Origin: Symsagittifera roscoffensis
Lineage: Eukaryota > Xenacoelomorpha > Acoela > Convolutidae
Direction: 5' to 3'
Assembly (NCBI RefSeq): GCF_963678635.1
Contig: NC_087069.1
Span: forward strand, 26,276,303-26,340,302
DNA: 64,000 bases
Below are positions 34,545 through 43,746 of the stretch, one piece after another. A model generated the notes under the pieces. It was not told the origin of the DNA, did no database searches, and worked only from the letters and a program-made list of their open reading frames with translations. Within the stretch, counting starts at the first letter, position 1, and every line of letters starts with the position of its first letter. Both the position numbers and the translations under genes were made by a program.

Positions 34545-34783
34545 TCAGTCAATTGTATCTGACATGCCAATAGTCAATGGTACAAAGCATCTTGGGGTGA
34601 TGAGAACCACAGCTAGAGCCAGAACTAACGCAAACATGCTCGCACAAAGACAGACGGCGACAACTACCAAGACAGAGTGGATTGGCTTCACTCCTCGATC
34701 CCAGTCTGTGACGTCATTTGGACCGTATCGACCTTGGAACGGATCCGAGTTGCCATTGGCCTGATCGATAACTAAGATATCGT
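34545..34783 (-). CDS. ZP-domain membrane protein, last exon (transmembrane anchor)
   Basis: The exon follows the acceptor TTTTTGTTTCAG and ends at the TGA at 34,547-34,545. It starts with two bases of a split codon. It encodes a short polar stretch (DILVIDQANGNSDPFQGRYG), then a 25-residue hydrophobic helix (VLVVVAVCLCASMFALVLAL and AVVLI, about exon residues 36-60), then a 17-residue cytoplasmic tail ending GMSDTID. Such a C-terminal helix is standard for ZP proteins and anchors the precursor until proteolytic release. Total length of the nine exons is 1650 bases, exactly 550 codons including the stop. Confidence 0.85.
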
Positions 34784-34938
34784 CTGAAACAAAAATTAGC
34801 TAATTAGCAACTCTATCAGGTTAGTGTTACCCCCACTGAAGTTTCATTAGAAATAGTCGATTATAATGGATTTTAATTATATTTTGAATCAATATTTTGA
34901 AAGCTTTTAAATTTTTTTCAAAATCCATTAGAATGATC

Positions 34939-35347
34939 AAGAGCGGATCTAGGATTTGCTCGAGGAGGAAGGGACGAGTTTTCAAAAAAAATTTAGGGCG
35001 ACCAAATTTAGTTTTTGAGCTCTCTCAGATCACTATAAAGACCTTATTTTGACCAAATTTTCTGCGCCGAGGCAATTTTTTCAAAAAACAGGAGCAGGCC
35101 AATTGAAACGTTTTCCAGTATTTTTTAGAAAGTTTTGATACAAAAAAAATTGCTTTCTTTTGCGCAAACACCCCCCCCCCCCCCCAAAAAGAAAATATTG
35201 GTGAACTAGAAAATTCTAGATTCAGTCAACCAAAAAAGTTCATCTAAATATAGTAGATACAGAGGGGGGACCCTTCGGGTCGACAAAACTTCGAATCCTT
35301 GAGGAGGAGGGGGCGTCAGCTCCTTCCACTCTCCCTAATTCCGCTAC
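34939..35347 (-). mobile_element. hAT-like MITE family, copy 2 (inverted)
   Basis: It starts AGAGCGGATCTAGGATTTG and ends TCCGCTAC. Internal blocks match copy 1 in reverse, including TTTTGACCAAATTTTCTGCG and CTTCGAATCCTTGAGGAGG. A run of about 18 C lies at 35,169-35,186 inside it. Confidence 0.6.
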
Positions 35348-35436
35348 TTTTTCCATCTGGGTTCGTATCTCTTTTTTTTCAACGAGGAGCTCAAAAATGA
35401 CCATTTTTTTAATGTATCAAGAGCAGATCAATAGTG

Positions 35437-35444
35437 CTATAAAC
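35437..35444 (+). repeat. Left target site duplication of the MULE
   Basis: CTATAAAC directly precedes the left terminal repeat and is repeated at 37,956-37,963 directly after the right one. Eight bases fits MULE integration. Confidence 0.9.
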
Positions 35445-35575
35445 GGTGTCAGGACAAAAGATACCATATCAAAAGCTCCCATGACAAAAGATACCATACC
35501 AAAAGATCCCTTGTATAAAAATCGCCCATACCATAAAATCCCATGCCAATTAAAAAGATCCCATGAATTATGAAC
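35445..35575 (+). repeat. Left MULE subterminal array
   Basis: Variants of AAAAGATACCATA, AAAAGCTCCCAT, AAAAGATCCC and AAAATCGCCCATA repeat in one direction from the terminus inwards. This is a pattern typical of transposase-binding arrays. Confidence 0.8.
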
Positions 35576-35822
35576 AAAAATCATGGTCAAAGTGTAAGCA
35601 GAAATAAATCTAGAGTAATGATACCTCAATTAGGTTCGCGCTATTGAAAAACAATGCAAATTTAAGATAACTTAATTTAAACTGGACTCATTTTTGGGAT
35701 TAACATAGTGCCAACATGTGTTTAATTTAGTGTTAATATGGCATTGAATTAGAACAACTTAATTGAAAATGTATACACTCTGCATTCATTATCTCCCTCT
35801 TTAACTCATTGATAAGTCAAAA

Positions 35823-37232
35823 ATGAATTCTTTTACTTGGGGAACCTCACAAAAAGGCCAAACTCTGATTATTCTTGATGGCCATGAATTTCAAAAGAAA
35901 CGCGATACGAAGACAACGACACACTGGCGCTGCAGCAAATGGAGATCGTATAAATGCCCGAAAACTTTAATCACTTCTGGGAGCGATATAATCTCACAGA
36001 GCAACGAGCATAGTCATGAGCTCAACGCAGGACGCTCAGAAGCTCGGCAACTAGTTCAACAAATGAAGGAGACAGTTAGGAGTCAATTAAATCCAGTAAA
36101 CAGCCAGATAATCGCAGCTAGTTTGCAATTGGTGCAGGACGAAAAAGCAACCCAACTGTCTTTGCCCTCCCGGTCGGCGCTAACGCGAACTTTAAACAGA
36201 AGTAAAGAAACAACATCCCTGCCCACTATTGCCACAGATGACCGCCATTTCGAAATACCTGATCGTTTTCTGCAATTTTGTCTTTTTGATAGCGGAAAAC
36301 AAGATACGGAACGCATATTAATTTTTGGCGACATTGAGAACCTCAATGCACTTAAATTGTACAACAAAACCTGGCTTGTAGACGGTACTTTCAAAATTTG
36401 CCCCAGTCAATTTTACCAGCTGTACACTGTACACATCCAGATTGGCGGGTTTTATCCACCTTGCGTCTACGCTCTGCTTAGCAATAAGCGCTTATCAACC
36501 TATAACAAATTCCTAACCGCACTCAAATCGCTTATCGGTGACGTAACCCCGGAAAGATTTTTGATCGACTTTGAAATTGCGGCTCTGAGTGCTTTTACCT
36601 CTCATTACGAAACTGACATTAAGGGATGCTATTTTCACCTCTGTCAGAGCTTTATGCGAAAAATATCCGAATTGGGCCTTAAAAAGACGTACGAATCAAA
36701 CAGCGAGCTAGTTTTAGCGCTGAATATGATTCCTGCGCTTAGTTTTGTTCCGGAGTCAAAAGTGGAAATCGGGTTCGACCTAGTCATTGAGGAAATATGC
36801 AGTGTGGCAACCAAACTAGATATTTCACAAAACGATCTCGAAAAATTAGACGAGCTCACTGCTTATTTCCAAAAAACGTACATTAGAGGGGATTTGATTG
36901 GCCGAAAAACACTTTTTCCTATTTCTCTTTGGAACCATTATCAAAATGCTGTGTGTGGTCTAGCCCGAACCACAAATGCAGTTGAAGGGTGGCATCTAGG
37001 TGTGACCGCTTTGTTTCAAGGCAGCCATCCTTCAATACATACGTTTCTCGAAAAAATTCAACTGGATTCCTACAATCAAAAGTTCAACATTTTGAAGGCA
37101 TCCAGCGGCATTATCAACTTATCCCGGAAGAAGTACCGTGATCTGAATGAAAAAGTTCAACAGATAACAAGTTCATACACAGACTCTAACTTATTGTCTT
37201 ATATCCGTTCACTTGCCCATTTAACTTATTAA
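35823..37232 (+). CDS. MULE transposase with FLYWCH zinc finger (469 aa)
   Basis: This single uninterrupted frame starts at an ATG. Residues about 5-66 form a FLYWCH-type zinc finger (THWRCSKWRSYKCP with Cys37 and Cys45, then NEHSHE with two His). Residues about 180-290 form the MULE DDE domain: WLVDGTFKICP (Asp187), LIDFEIAAL (Asp249) and the CYFHLCQSF block characteristic of MULE transposases. TTNAVEGWH (Glu388) supplies the likely third acidic residue. The protein would cut and paste the element by binding its terminal arrays through the zinc finger. The length is shorter than many MULE proteins, but no domain is missing. Upstream, 378 bases of non-coding sequence include the left array. 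No intron or frameshift is seen. Domestication as a host gene is unlikely given the perfect target duplication. Confidence 0.92.
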   Translation: MNSFTWGTSQKGQTLIILDGHEFQKKRDTKTTTHWRCSKWRSYKCPKTLITSGSDIISQSNEHSHELNAGRSEARQLVQQMKETVRSQLNPVNSQIIAASLQLVQDEKATQLSLPSRSALTRTLNRSKETTSLPTIATDDRHFEIPDRFLQFCLFDSGKQDTERILIFGDIENLNALKLYNKTWLVDGTFKICPSQFYQLYTVHIQIGGFYPPCVYALLSNKRLSTYNKFLTALKSLIGDVTPERFLIDFEIAALSAFTSHYETDIKGCYFHLCQSFMRKISELGLKKTYESNSELVLALNMIPALSFVPESKVEIGFDLVIEEICSVATKLDISQNDLEKLDELTAYFQKTYIRGDLIGRKTLFPISLWNHYQNAVCGLARTTNAVEGWHLGVTALFQGSHPSIHTFLEKIQLDSYNQKFNILKASSGIINLSRKKYRDLNEKVQQITSSYTDSNLLSYIRSLAHLTY

Positions 37233-37275
37233 ATTTTGTTATAGTTTTTGCCTAATTTTTCTTAAATTTAAAATT

Positions 37276-37475
37276 TTTTGATCAACTTTTTTATAGACGT
37301 CTCCTTGCACCCTCCCGGAGAACGCCGAAACGCAATACTACGACTCGCATTCGAAAATGCTGTCTCTAGCAATTTGATCCCAGAGCAATTGCTCTGATTT
37401 ACGGGAGGCTAGGTTGGGGGCAGGGGCCTGACGGCCCTTTGAGTATTGCGCCTAGCGAAAAAAAGTTGATCAAAT
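37276..37475. repeat. Inverted-repeat insertion in the MULE 3' region
   Basis: TTTTTTGATCAACTTTTTT at 37,276 is mirrored by AAAAAAAGTTGATCAAATTT at 37,456-37,475. Just inside, CGCAATACT is mirrored by AGTATTGCG. The 200-bp block is much richer in GC than the rest and looks like a small MITE nested in the MULE after its stop codon. Confidence 0.55.
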
Positions 37476-37840
37476 TTGAGAATTGATATTTTTTATCAAA
37501 TAGAATGGCAAGTGATTCGTAATGAAAATGATATCAAAGCTTTAGAATTTTGCAAAAACTTAATTTCAATTTTGTACCGACTTGAATTGTCTGGAAAATC
37601 AGGCCATTTTTAGCAAAGTTGGTTTTGATTAATTGGCAATCCTTTTCAAGTTCATTTATAGTCTAAGCTGTTTTGAAGTTTGAGTTTCATTTTAAAGGCC
37701 AAGTGATTAGCAAGGTCATTTATGTTCGAAATTTGTGCAGCAAAATTTTTGCCGTTTCTTTGATTTTAACCGCCGCTTTGTTTTTGCTTTGATCGATTTA
37801 CCGCTTTATTTTCAATTCTCAGGTTCTTTGTTATTTTATT

Positions 37841-37955
37841 ATGGTATCTTATGTCGTGGGCGATTTTAGAACGAGGTATCTTTTGGAATGGTATCTTATA
37901 GACTGGGATCTTCTCGTTTGGGATCTTAAGGTAAGGGATCTTTTGTCATGTAACC
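37841..37955 (-). repeat. Right MULE subterminal array
   Basis: Read inwards on the minus strand, it repeats AAAAGATCCC, AAGATCCCAA, AAGATCCCAG, AAGATACCAT, AAAAGATACC, AAAATCGCCCA and AAGATACCAT. It mirrors the left array. Confidence 0.8.
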
Positions 37956-37984
37956 CTATAAACCTAGCCAGAAGACAGTTAGAA

Positions 37985-38345
37985 AAGAGTCATTCAAGAA
38001 CGCAAGTAATCAGAAAAAACTGGCTTAAATTTCGCACAAAAAAGTTATGACCTCAAAACTGTTTGAATTTCAAGAACAATTTTACTGACACTTTTTTGTT
38101 TAAATTATCCTAATTTGAGAATATTGGATCAATTGGTAAATTTTTATATCGCAAGAAAATTCGAAAATTAAAATCTTTTTTCGAAAATAGAAACCGATCA
38201 CGTTTTTCGTGAGTTTCACATTTAAAACCGTAAAAAATCCAAACCGCGAACAATCAAATTTGACAGTGAACAAACTTTAAGACTTCTCCCTGAAAAAAAG
38301 ACTACATAAGAGTTATCAATACGTTCGTGACTGACTCTTAAAAAA
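37985..38345. mobile_element. Dispersed MITE, copy c (ends AAGAGTCA)
   Basis: The start (AAAAGAGTCATTCAAGAAC) and end (TCGTGACTGACTCTTAAAA) are inverted relatives. The interior matches 7850-8131 and 8950-9284, including ATCACGTTTTTCGTGA. Confidence 0.5.
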
Positions 38346-38502
38346 CGCAAGGCCAATTGATTATGAACTACAAATGGTTTCAAAACAATTATTCAAAAAT
38401 TAAAACAAAACCTATGGAAAAAAAGTCAGATTCTCAAACTCATTAGAAATATAGCTTTTCAGAATTTTTAAATTTTCTTCTAAGAATCATAATGTTCACT
38501 TG

Positions 38503-38858
38503 CAGGTCTAGAATTCTCTCGAAGTGGGGGGTGGTTTACTTTTTTAGATCAACTAAATCAATTTTTTGAGCTTTCGCAAAACACTAAAAGAGTCCTTTGC
38601 TAAAACTTTATGTGCATGAACTACTGTGAGAAAAAAAAACCATTTTTTGTGCACTTTTTAGAAGAATCTGTTATTAAAAAAACGCATTTGTTTGGCGCGC
38701 GCTTGCCCCTTTAATTTTCATATTCGTTGGCGCCAAAAGTTTTCAGGGTCTGCTATCCGAGAATTGATGCCATAAAATAGTCGCAACAGGGGGACCTTTG
38801 GGTTGTTAGATGATCGAATCCCTGAAGCAAAGGCCCACCTCTCACTCCTAAGTTGCGA
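38503..38858 (-). mobile_element. hAT-like MITE family, copy 3
   Basis: It begins CAGGTCTAGAATTCTCTCG and ends CACTCCTAAGTTGCG. It shares AATCAATTTTTTGAGC and GATCGAATCCCTGAAGC with the family, but is more diverged. Confidence 0.5.
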
Positions 38859-39123
38859 AAAATATTATTTGTAAGTAATTTCCGAGTAGCGGGTTTTAAA
38901 AATAGCTACATTTTATCAACATTTTCTAATTATGATATATTTATCTTTGTGGATTTTCCAGTCGTTTTTGAAATGACAGTTGAAAATTGAATGCGGTCAA
39001 CTTACTTTTTTAAACTAAAACGACTGATCGGACTTGGCACACACTCTATCTATGCTGGCCACGGATGCTTTTTCTCAAAATTTCACCCTCCAAAAACCAC
39101 AGACACTGTATAGGCAAAACAAC

Positions 39124-39276
39124 CCATCCATCCCGAGCACTTTTTCTCCTTCGATGGGCGTGGTTTTTTGGGTTCCGGTTTTGGTGGTAACTTTTGTTGA
39201 GGTGCTTTTGGGTTTGATTGTGCATCTTCGGTGCTTTGAGAATCATGATTGTGATTGTGCGAATTTGGACCATAAA
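39124..39276 (-). CDS. ZP-domain membrane protein, exon 8 (Pro/Lys/His-rich linker)
   Basis: The exon follows the acceptor GTTTTAG, and the most likely donor is ATGG/GTTGTT, which keeps the reading frame into the last exon. It encodes a linker rich in His, Asn, Pro and Lys (YGPNSHNHNHDSQSTEDAQ, then KLPPKPEPKKPRPSKEKK). The frame would hit a TGA 14 codons further on, so it must be spliced near here. The linker has no domain and lies between the cleavage site and the membrane helix. Confidence 0.65.
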
Positions 39277-39581
39277 CTAAAACAAAACAAAACAAAAAGA
39301 TGATTGAGAAACACTAAATAGTTATTTCAACCGTTGAGGTTTTTAACAGCTCATATTTTTTTTCATTTCGCGCATGCATAAATTTTCAGAAACTTGATAG
39401 TATCCTATAAGATAATATTAAATTTCTGTTAAAAATTCAGTTTATTTTTGTATTAGAAGAGGGTTAATTTTTTCAAGGCTTATATCACACTGTATTTTGT
39501 GGGCATTAAGTCAACTAAATATTTGATCGATATATTTAAATTGAGATTGAGATTAATTTTGATGATTTCCTGTGAACTTAC

Positions 39582-39944
39582 TCGGCCGTATGTTGCTGTC
39601 TTTTGGTACAAACACCATCGCTCCTCTTTGACTCACGATTACTCTCTCGTATTGCCCGGCTGACAAACCACTCTGCAAATAGGCCGACTTCTCAACACGA
39701 GAGCCACTCGGCGATTTCTGCTGCTGTTGTTGCTGTCGTCGTGAACGAATGGCAGACGAAGCAGAATCGGTTTTGATTAGCGAGTTTCTTGTCGTTTTTG
39801 AAGGTTCTTTTACATCAGTTGTTTTTGGAGTTGTTTTTGCTAAGATTGTCGTTTTGTTGATCAAAATGTTGTGATTTTGGAGCTCGTAGTTGTTTAACGT
39901 GTTTATGGTAGCTATCTGTCGCTTATATCTACGCGGACATATGG
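39582..39944 (-). CDS. ZP-domain membrane protein, exon 7 (furin-like site and linker)
   Basis: This 363-bp exon has the acceptor TTTTTTTTTCAG and the donor CCGA/GTAAGT. It opens with the last ZP-C Cys and the dibasic sequence CPRRYKRQ, which fits the R-x-K/R-R furin site that ZP proteins carry just after the ZP domain. A Thr/Lys/Asn-rich linker follows, then a Gln run (SRRQQQQQQKS), then AYLQSGLSAGQYERVIVSQR. Cleavage would release the extracellular ZP domain for polymerisation. Confidence 0.85.
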
Positions 39945-40239
39945 CTGAAAAAAAAAGAAATACATAAAATTAAATTGACAAGACATACCTAAATTGGATT
40001 TTTTTATTGCTCCGACCAACTGAGAAATGGGGAGGAACTTTGTTTTCGGGTGTAGTTTAGTTTTTTCTTGTTTTGTTTTCCACGCGAAATCAGCTACCAC
40101 AAATACGCACCGGAGTGAGTTGAGTGATATATCACATTGAAGCCCTTTCAGTCGTTATTAGAAAGAAAAACAAAGTTTCTAAAAAGATTTCCCGGTGTCG
40201 AGAAAAACCGGTTTGAAAGTTTTGGTTTTTCGTTTAGTT

Positions 40240-40552
40240 TCAAGCGAGTAAAAAATTTTGTCAATCTTTTGAAATTTTGTCAACCTTTTTTTAGTTCGAC
40301 GAAATTGGTTTTTTAAGTGACCAAATTTTAACCAAAAAATCGTCTTTTTGGCCGCGAGCTCTCCCCTCGAAAATAGTTATATATTGGTGACGAAGGCGCC
40401 TTTGAAAAAATTTTAAGGCCCATCAGCCAAAAAATGATATGTCAAAATAGTACAAAGGGGGAACTTTTGAGTAGGCCGGGAGTCGAATCCCTGAGGAGGG
40501 GAGGGGGCGTCCGATAAATCCGCCCCTGTCCTAAATCCGCCCCTGCTTACAT
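40240..40552 (-). mobile_element. hAT-like MITE family, copy 4
   Basis: This reverse-oriented copy carries ACCAAATTTTAACCAAAAAAT, GGGAGTCGAATCCCTGAGG and a doubled end AAATCCGCCCCTG. It lies in intron 6 of the ZP gene. Confidence 0.6.
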
Positions 40553-41297
40553 TAATAGCTTCAAAGCTTATTATAGCTTAATTTAAGCCGTAAAATTTTA
40601 ATTTTACTCAAGTAAAGTAAGTTTTTTTTAAGTATTTTGGCGCCTTTTAGGAGTCAAAACTTCAAAAATTCAACTTCAAAAAAATTTTTGAAATTTTTTT
40701 CTAGTAATTTTTCTTAAAAAAAACTGTTTTCCATTTTGCTTATTGTACTATGATTGTCGAATCGCTACTTTTGTGTTAAGCGCTAGTTTTTCGTTCAGAT
40801 TTTTTTATCACACCACGCAGAAAAAACGACACTAACTTGAAAAAAAAATTTGTTTGTTGTATTCTTAGGACTGTATTGAGAATATTTTGTGCTAAAAAAA
40901 ATAAAATTGTATAAAAGCCAGCCTCAATTGAAATAATCTTAATTGTTGACATGATCTTAATCTTTAATTTATATCAAACAGCATGTGTTCTTTGACCTCC
41001 GGGTTAAATAAGCAATATTACATATATGTCAAAAAAACTTTCTATAATTTTGTGATTTTTTTTTCACAAGCTGATTAACCGAGCTGACTTACAAGTTGAT
41101 CGCTATTTTAAAAATACCTTATTTTTGATTACCTTTCTAAGAAAGTTCAAATCACCGCGAGCTAATATTTGCTTCAATTTTTACAAAATGAACCCAAAAC
41201 CTTAATTTACATGCATTTAATTATTTCAAACTTGGTATCCTCAAATTCATTATCGTATAAAAGGAAAGACTAAATAAGTGAACTGAATTTAGCCTAC
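40553..41297 (-). other. Rest of ZP gene intron 6
   Basis: AT-rich intron sequence with no exon-like frame or clear repeat. Confidence 0.5.
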
Positions 41298-41476
41298 ATG
41301 GCACTGAGCAGACTTGGTTTGTGTTTGTCTTGTCATCTCCAGCACAGGAGAACACCTCGCAGTGGATGTAGACAACTGCAGTCTGGTCCACCATGAACTG
41401 GAAGGCCTGGAAAGAGAACCGGTCCAGGTGGGGGTCGTCACTCGGAAGGCGGATGAAGGTGGGGTCCTCGGGACAC
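41298..41476 (-). CDS. ZP-domain membrane protein, exon 6 (ZP-C)
   Basis: The acceptor is TTTCTAG and the donor CCAT/GTAGGC, the only nearby donor that keeps phase with exon 7. The encoded CPEDPTFIRLPSDD, FSFQAFQFMVDQTAVVYIHC and EVFSCAGDD match the ZP-C signature: a Cys-Pro start, an F-F-aF block, then Y-HC-v-C. Six or more of the conserved ZP-C cysteines are accounted for together with exons 5 and 7. Confidence 0.9.
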
Positions 41477-41930
41477 CTAGAAAGTTAAAAACACAATTAG
41501 AGTTTGTAGAGAGAAAAGCGGCAGTGGGTTAACACTGCTTTTCAGTCGAGAATTCCTAGGTCAAAGAAGAATCTCTGAAGCCGTATTTCGGATCCCAATT
41601 TCTTGAAACAATTCGTAAAAAACCGAAAATAAGTAAAAAATTTAATTGAGCGGAATAAATTCTCTAGGTTTCTAATTCAGTAAATAGCTAATGACCAAAT
41701 TATCTTAAACTCAACATTGCTGAAAAAATCTTTAGGTAAAAAAGTCCCAAAGAGCAGGTTCAGTCACACCAAAAATATATGACAGCTATGTTTTCTATGT
41801 GATAATGCCAAAGATTTCGGCTCAAAAAATCAAAAATTTAACAGATAACGATGTCAAGTTATTTATTATCTATTTTATTTACCAGTAGTTACAATTGTGT
41901 TTACAAAGACTTAAGGAGCATAACAAGTAC

Positions 41931-42092
41931 CCATCTCTCTGCAGGTAGTATCTCTCTGGATCCAGAGGTGAGTTGGTCTTGCTGGCCCAGCATGTCCTGG
42001 CTAACACTTTCAACCCCAGTTGTTGGGTCTTTAGGGCAGCCCCGAAATATAGATCGTCTCCTATGGTCACAACCACCGGATAGTCTTGCTCC
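41931..42092 (-). CDS. ZP-domain membrane protein, exon 5 (ZP-C start)
   Basis: The acceptor is CTGTAG and the donor GATGG/GTACTT. It encodes EQDYPVVVTIGDDLYFGAAL, then KTQQLGLKVLARTCWASKTN. The G-LYFG-V pattern and the L-V-CWATP-like motif are typical of the ZP linker and first ZP-C strand. It needs two bases from exon 4, which only the GC donor there supplies in phase. Confidence 0.9.
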
Positions 42093-42902
42093 CTACAGAA
42101 AAAAAAACGATAAACAAAGTTCATGCAGTTTCGTAATGCAGTTGTAGTGTTTCAGATTTTTTGGCGATTTTGAAACATATTATTGTCTTTTGTAGTCTAA
42201 TAGTTTGGAGTAATTTTTGCAGAAGTTCTCCCGCGGATGCCAACGTCCTCCTCTACATCTCGACCTTCTCAGTTCGACTCTTTTGGTAAAAATAAAATCT
42301 AGGTTCCACAAACCAAGCCCCAATAAAATTATAAAAGGGCCCCGGGCGCTTCTATATACTAATTGGACGGGAGAACCGCATTTTTTTCTTAAAAACTTTC
42401 TAAAGTGTAAAACTTTCCAAATTTTCCAAAAAATATGTAAAGGAGATTTTCTGAAAGGGTTAAATAAGATCTGCGAGTGTAAATACGTACCTAAGAATCT
42501 GAACAATCATTGATTTTGACTCTAATTAAGGTCAGATTTGAAAACTGAGATATTTTGACCCTGAAAAAAGGAGTTTACAAAAAGTGTCAGAAATTTTATA
42601 CAAGGCAAGAAATTCCGACGTTATTTTTTATATAGGTTTCAAGATTTTAAAATTTTGTTCATTACATATTGCGACAAAGCAAGTCTCATTATTGCTAGAA
42701 TTTAAAACATCAATTTTTGAGATTGGCAAAAGGGAGAGATTTGTTACTAGGTACAAAATGAACATATGCTTTACTATTGAATATAATCATTATAGGGATG
42801 GCAATTCGTTATTAAATACCAAGGGGGAGAAATATTTAAAGTAATCCGCAAAAAAAAGTTAAAAAAGTCATGGAATCTCTTCTCTCATCATGAACTACTT
42901 GC
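42093..42902 (-). other. ZP gene intron 4, GC-AG type
   Basis: The donor is CTTCAG/GCAAGT and the acceptor CTGTAG. A GT donor four bases downstream (CAA/GTAGTT) would give the wrong phase for exon 5. A short hAT-like MITE fragment (about 42,290-42,450) lies inside. Confidence 0.7.
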
Positions 42903-43051
42903 CTGAAGTAGTGACTGAACACTCCTGACTTGTAGAGTCTGAGACTGTACTGGTAGTAGTTGAAGCCAGTCGCATTCAGAGGCACCTCCTGCACTGCTCT
43001 GAAGAAGGCTGTCACATACCCTCTCGCGTCAAACGAACAGAAGGCCGTGAT
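42903..43051 (-). CDS. ZP-domain membrane protein, exon 4 (end of ZP-N and linker)
   Basis: The acceptor is AATTGCAG, and the exon ends at the GC donor TTCAG/GCAAGT. It encodes ITAFCSFDARGYVTAFFRAV, then a stretch with an N-glycosylation site (NATG), then YYQYSLRLYKSGVFSHYF. I-CSFD corresponds to the conserved I-C-Y/F strand near the end of ZP-N. It starts in phase 0 and ends in phase 2. Confidence 0.9.
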
Positions 43052-43636
43052 CTGCAATTGTATGAAAGATTCGTGAAAGACTCGTCAACAGAAAACTCTC
43101 GTTCAATTCCGACCGGTTAGCTTCAACAGCAATTTAAGACGCATGTTAACAACACGTTGATTCCAGTTTGTCATTCATAATCTAGATTTTCTTCGAAAAA
43201 TTTTAAAAACTTTGAGAAATGTTTCAAATAAAGACAAAACAAAATTTAGTTTTTTTTCTCATATGAATATGTTAACAATTATGTTTTCACATCTGAATAA
43301 GTCAAAAGGATAAAGACCCTCTGATTGGTTTGGGCACTTACCTCAAAAAATGCCCTGACCGTCCCCTCCCAAATCCACCGCGGCACAAACCGGTTTTTTG
43401 TAATAAGTATTATATGAGTTGCACAAGGTTCTCACCTGAATACAAAAACTTTCTGAAACAGGTCAAATCACTTGGTTTTGTGTAGAAGTTGATCGTATTA
43501 TGCACACCAAAAGGATATTATTTATAAACTAAGCCTTGAGCTCATCAAACATTATCTCATCAAATATTTTTTTAATTTTCAATTTTGGTGAAATAGAGGA
43601 AAGGAGATTTTTTGATTTTTTTCTGTATCTACTAGC
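43052..43636 (-). other. ZP gene intron 3, GC-AG type
   Basis: The donor is TTCCAG/GCTAGT and the acceptor TTGCAG. No GT donor near position 43,636 gives a phase-0 exit, which exon 4 requires. Confidence 0.65.
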
Positions 43637-43746
43637 CTGGAATTGACTGTCCCGTGTGATGGCCAGTTCGCCCTCTCGACTGATAATGTTTGTCTTGCCA
43701 TATTCAGATTTCTTGTTCACAGTTTGCTTGTAGAGCACTTCCTCGC
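43637..43746 (-). CDS. ZP-domain membrane protein, exon 3 (ZP-N)
   Basis: The acceptor is ATTTCAG, followed by GCGAGG. It encodes GEEVLYKQTVNKKSEYGKTN, then IISREGELAITRDSQFQ. The YKQTV...I-SR pattern is the usual ZP-N strand (Y-N-v...i-R). It starts in phase 1 and ends in phase 0 at a GC donor. Confidence 0.88.

Larger units (their letters stand above)
35445..37955 (+). mobile_element. Intact MULE DNA transposon (2511 bp)
   Basis: The element is bounded by inverted ends (GGTGTCAGGACAAAAGAT on the left; GGTTACATGACAAAAGAT as the complement of the right) and by an 8-bp duplication, CTATAAAC. It carries one uninterrupted transposase. Both subterminal regions hold an array of about seven copies of AAAAGATMCCAT spaced 14-20 bp apart (35,445-35,575 and 37,841-37,955). 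It is inserted in the last intron of the ZP gene, on the opposite strand. The intact frame and perfect duplication point to a recent insertion that may still be able to move. Confidence 0.92.
34784..39123 (-). other. Last intron of the ZP gene (4.3 kb) packed with transposons
   Basis: The intron carries an hAT-like MITE (34,939-35,347), an intact MULE (35,445-37,955, opposite strand), a further MITE (37,985-38,345) and another hAT-like MITE copy (38,503-38,858). Without them it would be less than 1 kb. Confidence 0.75.
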
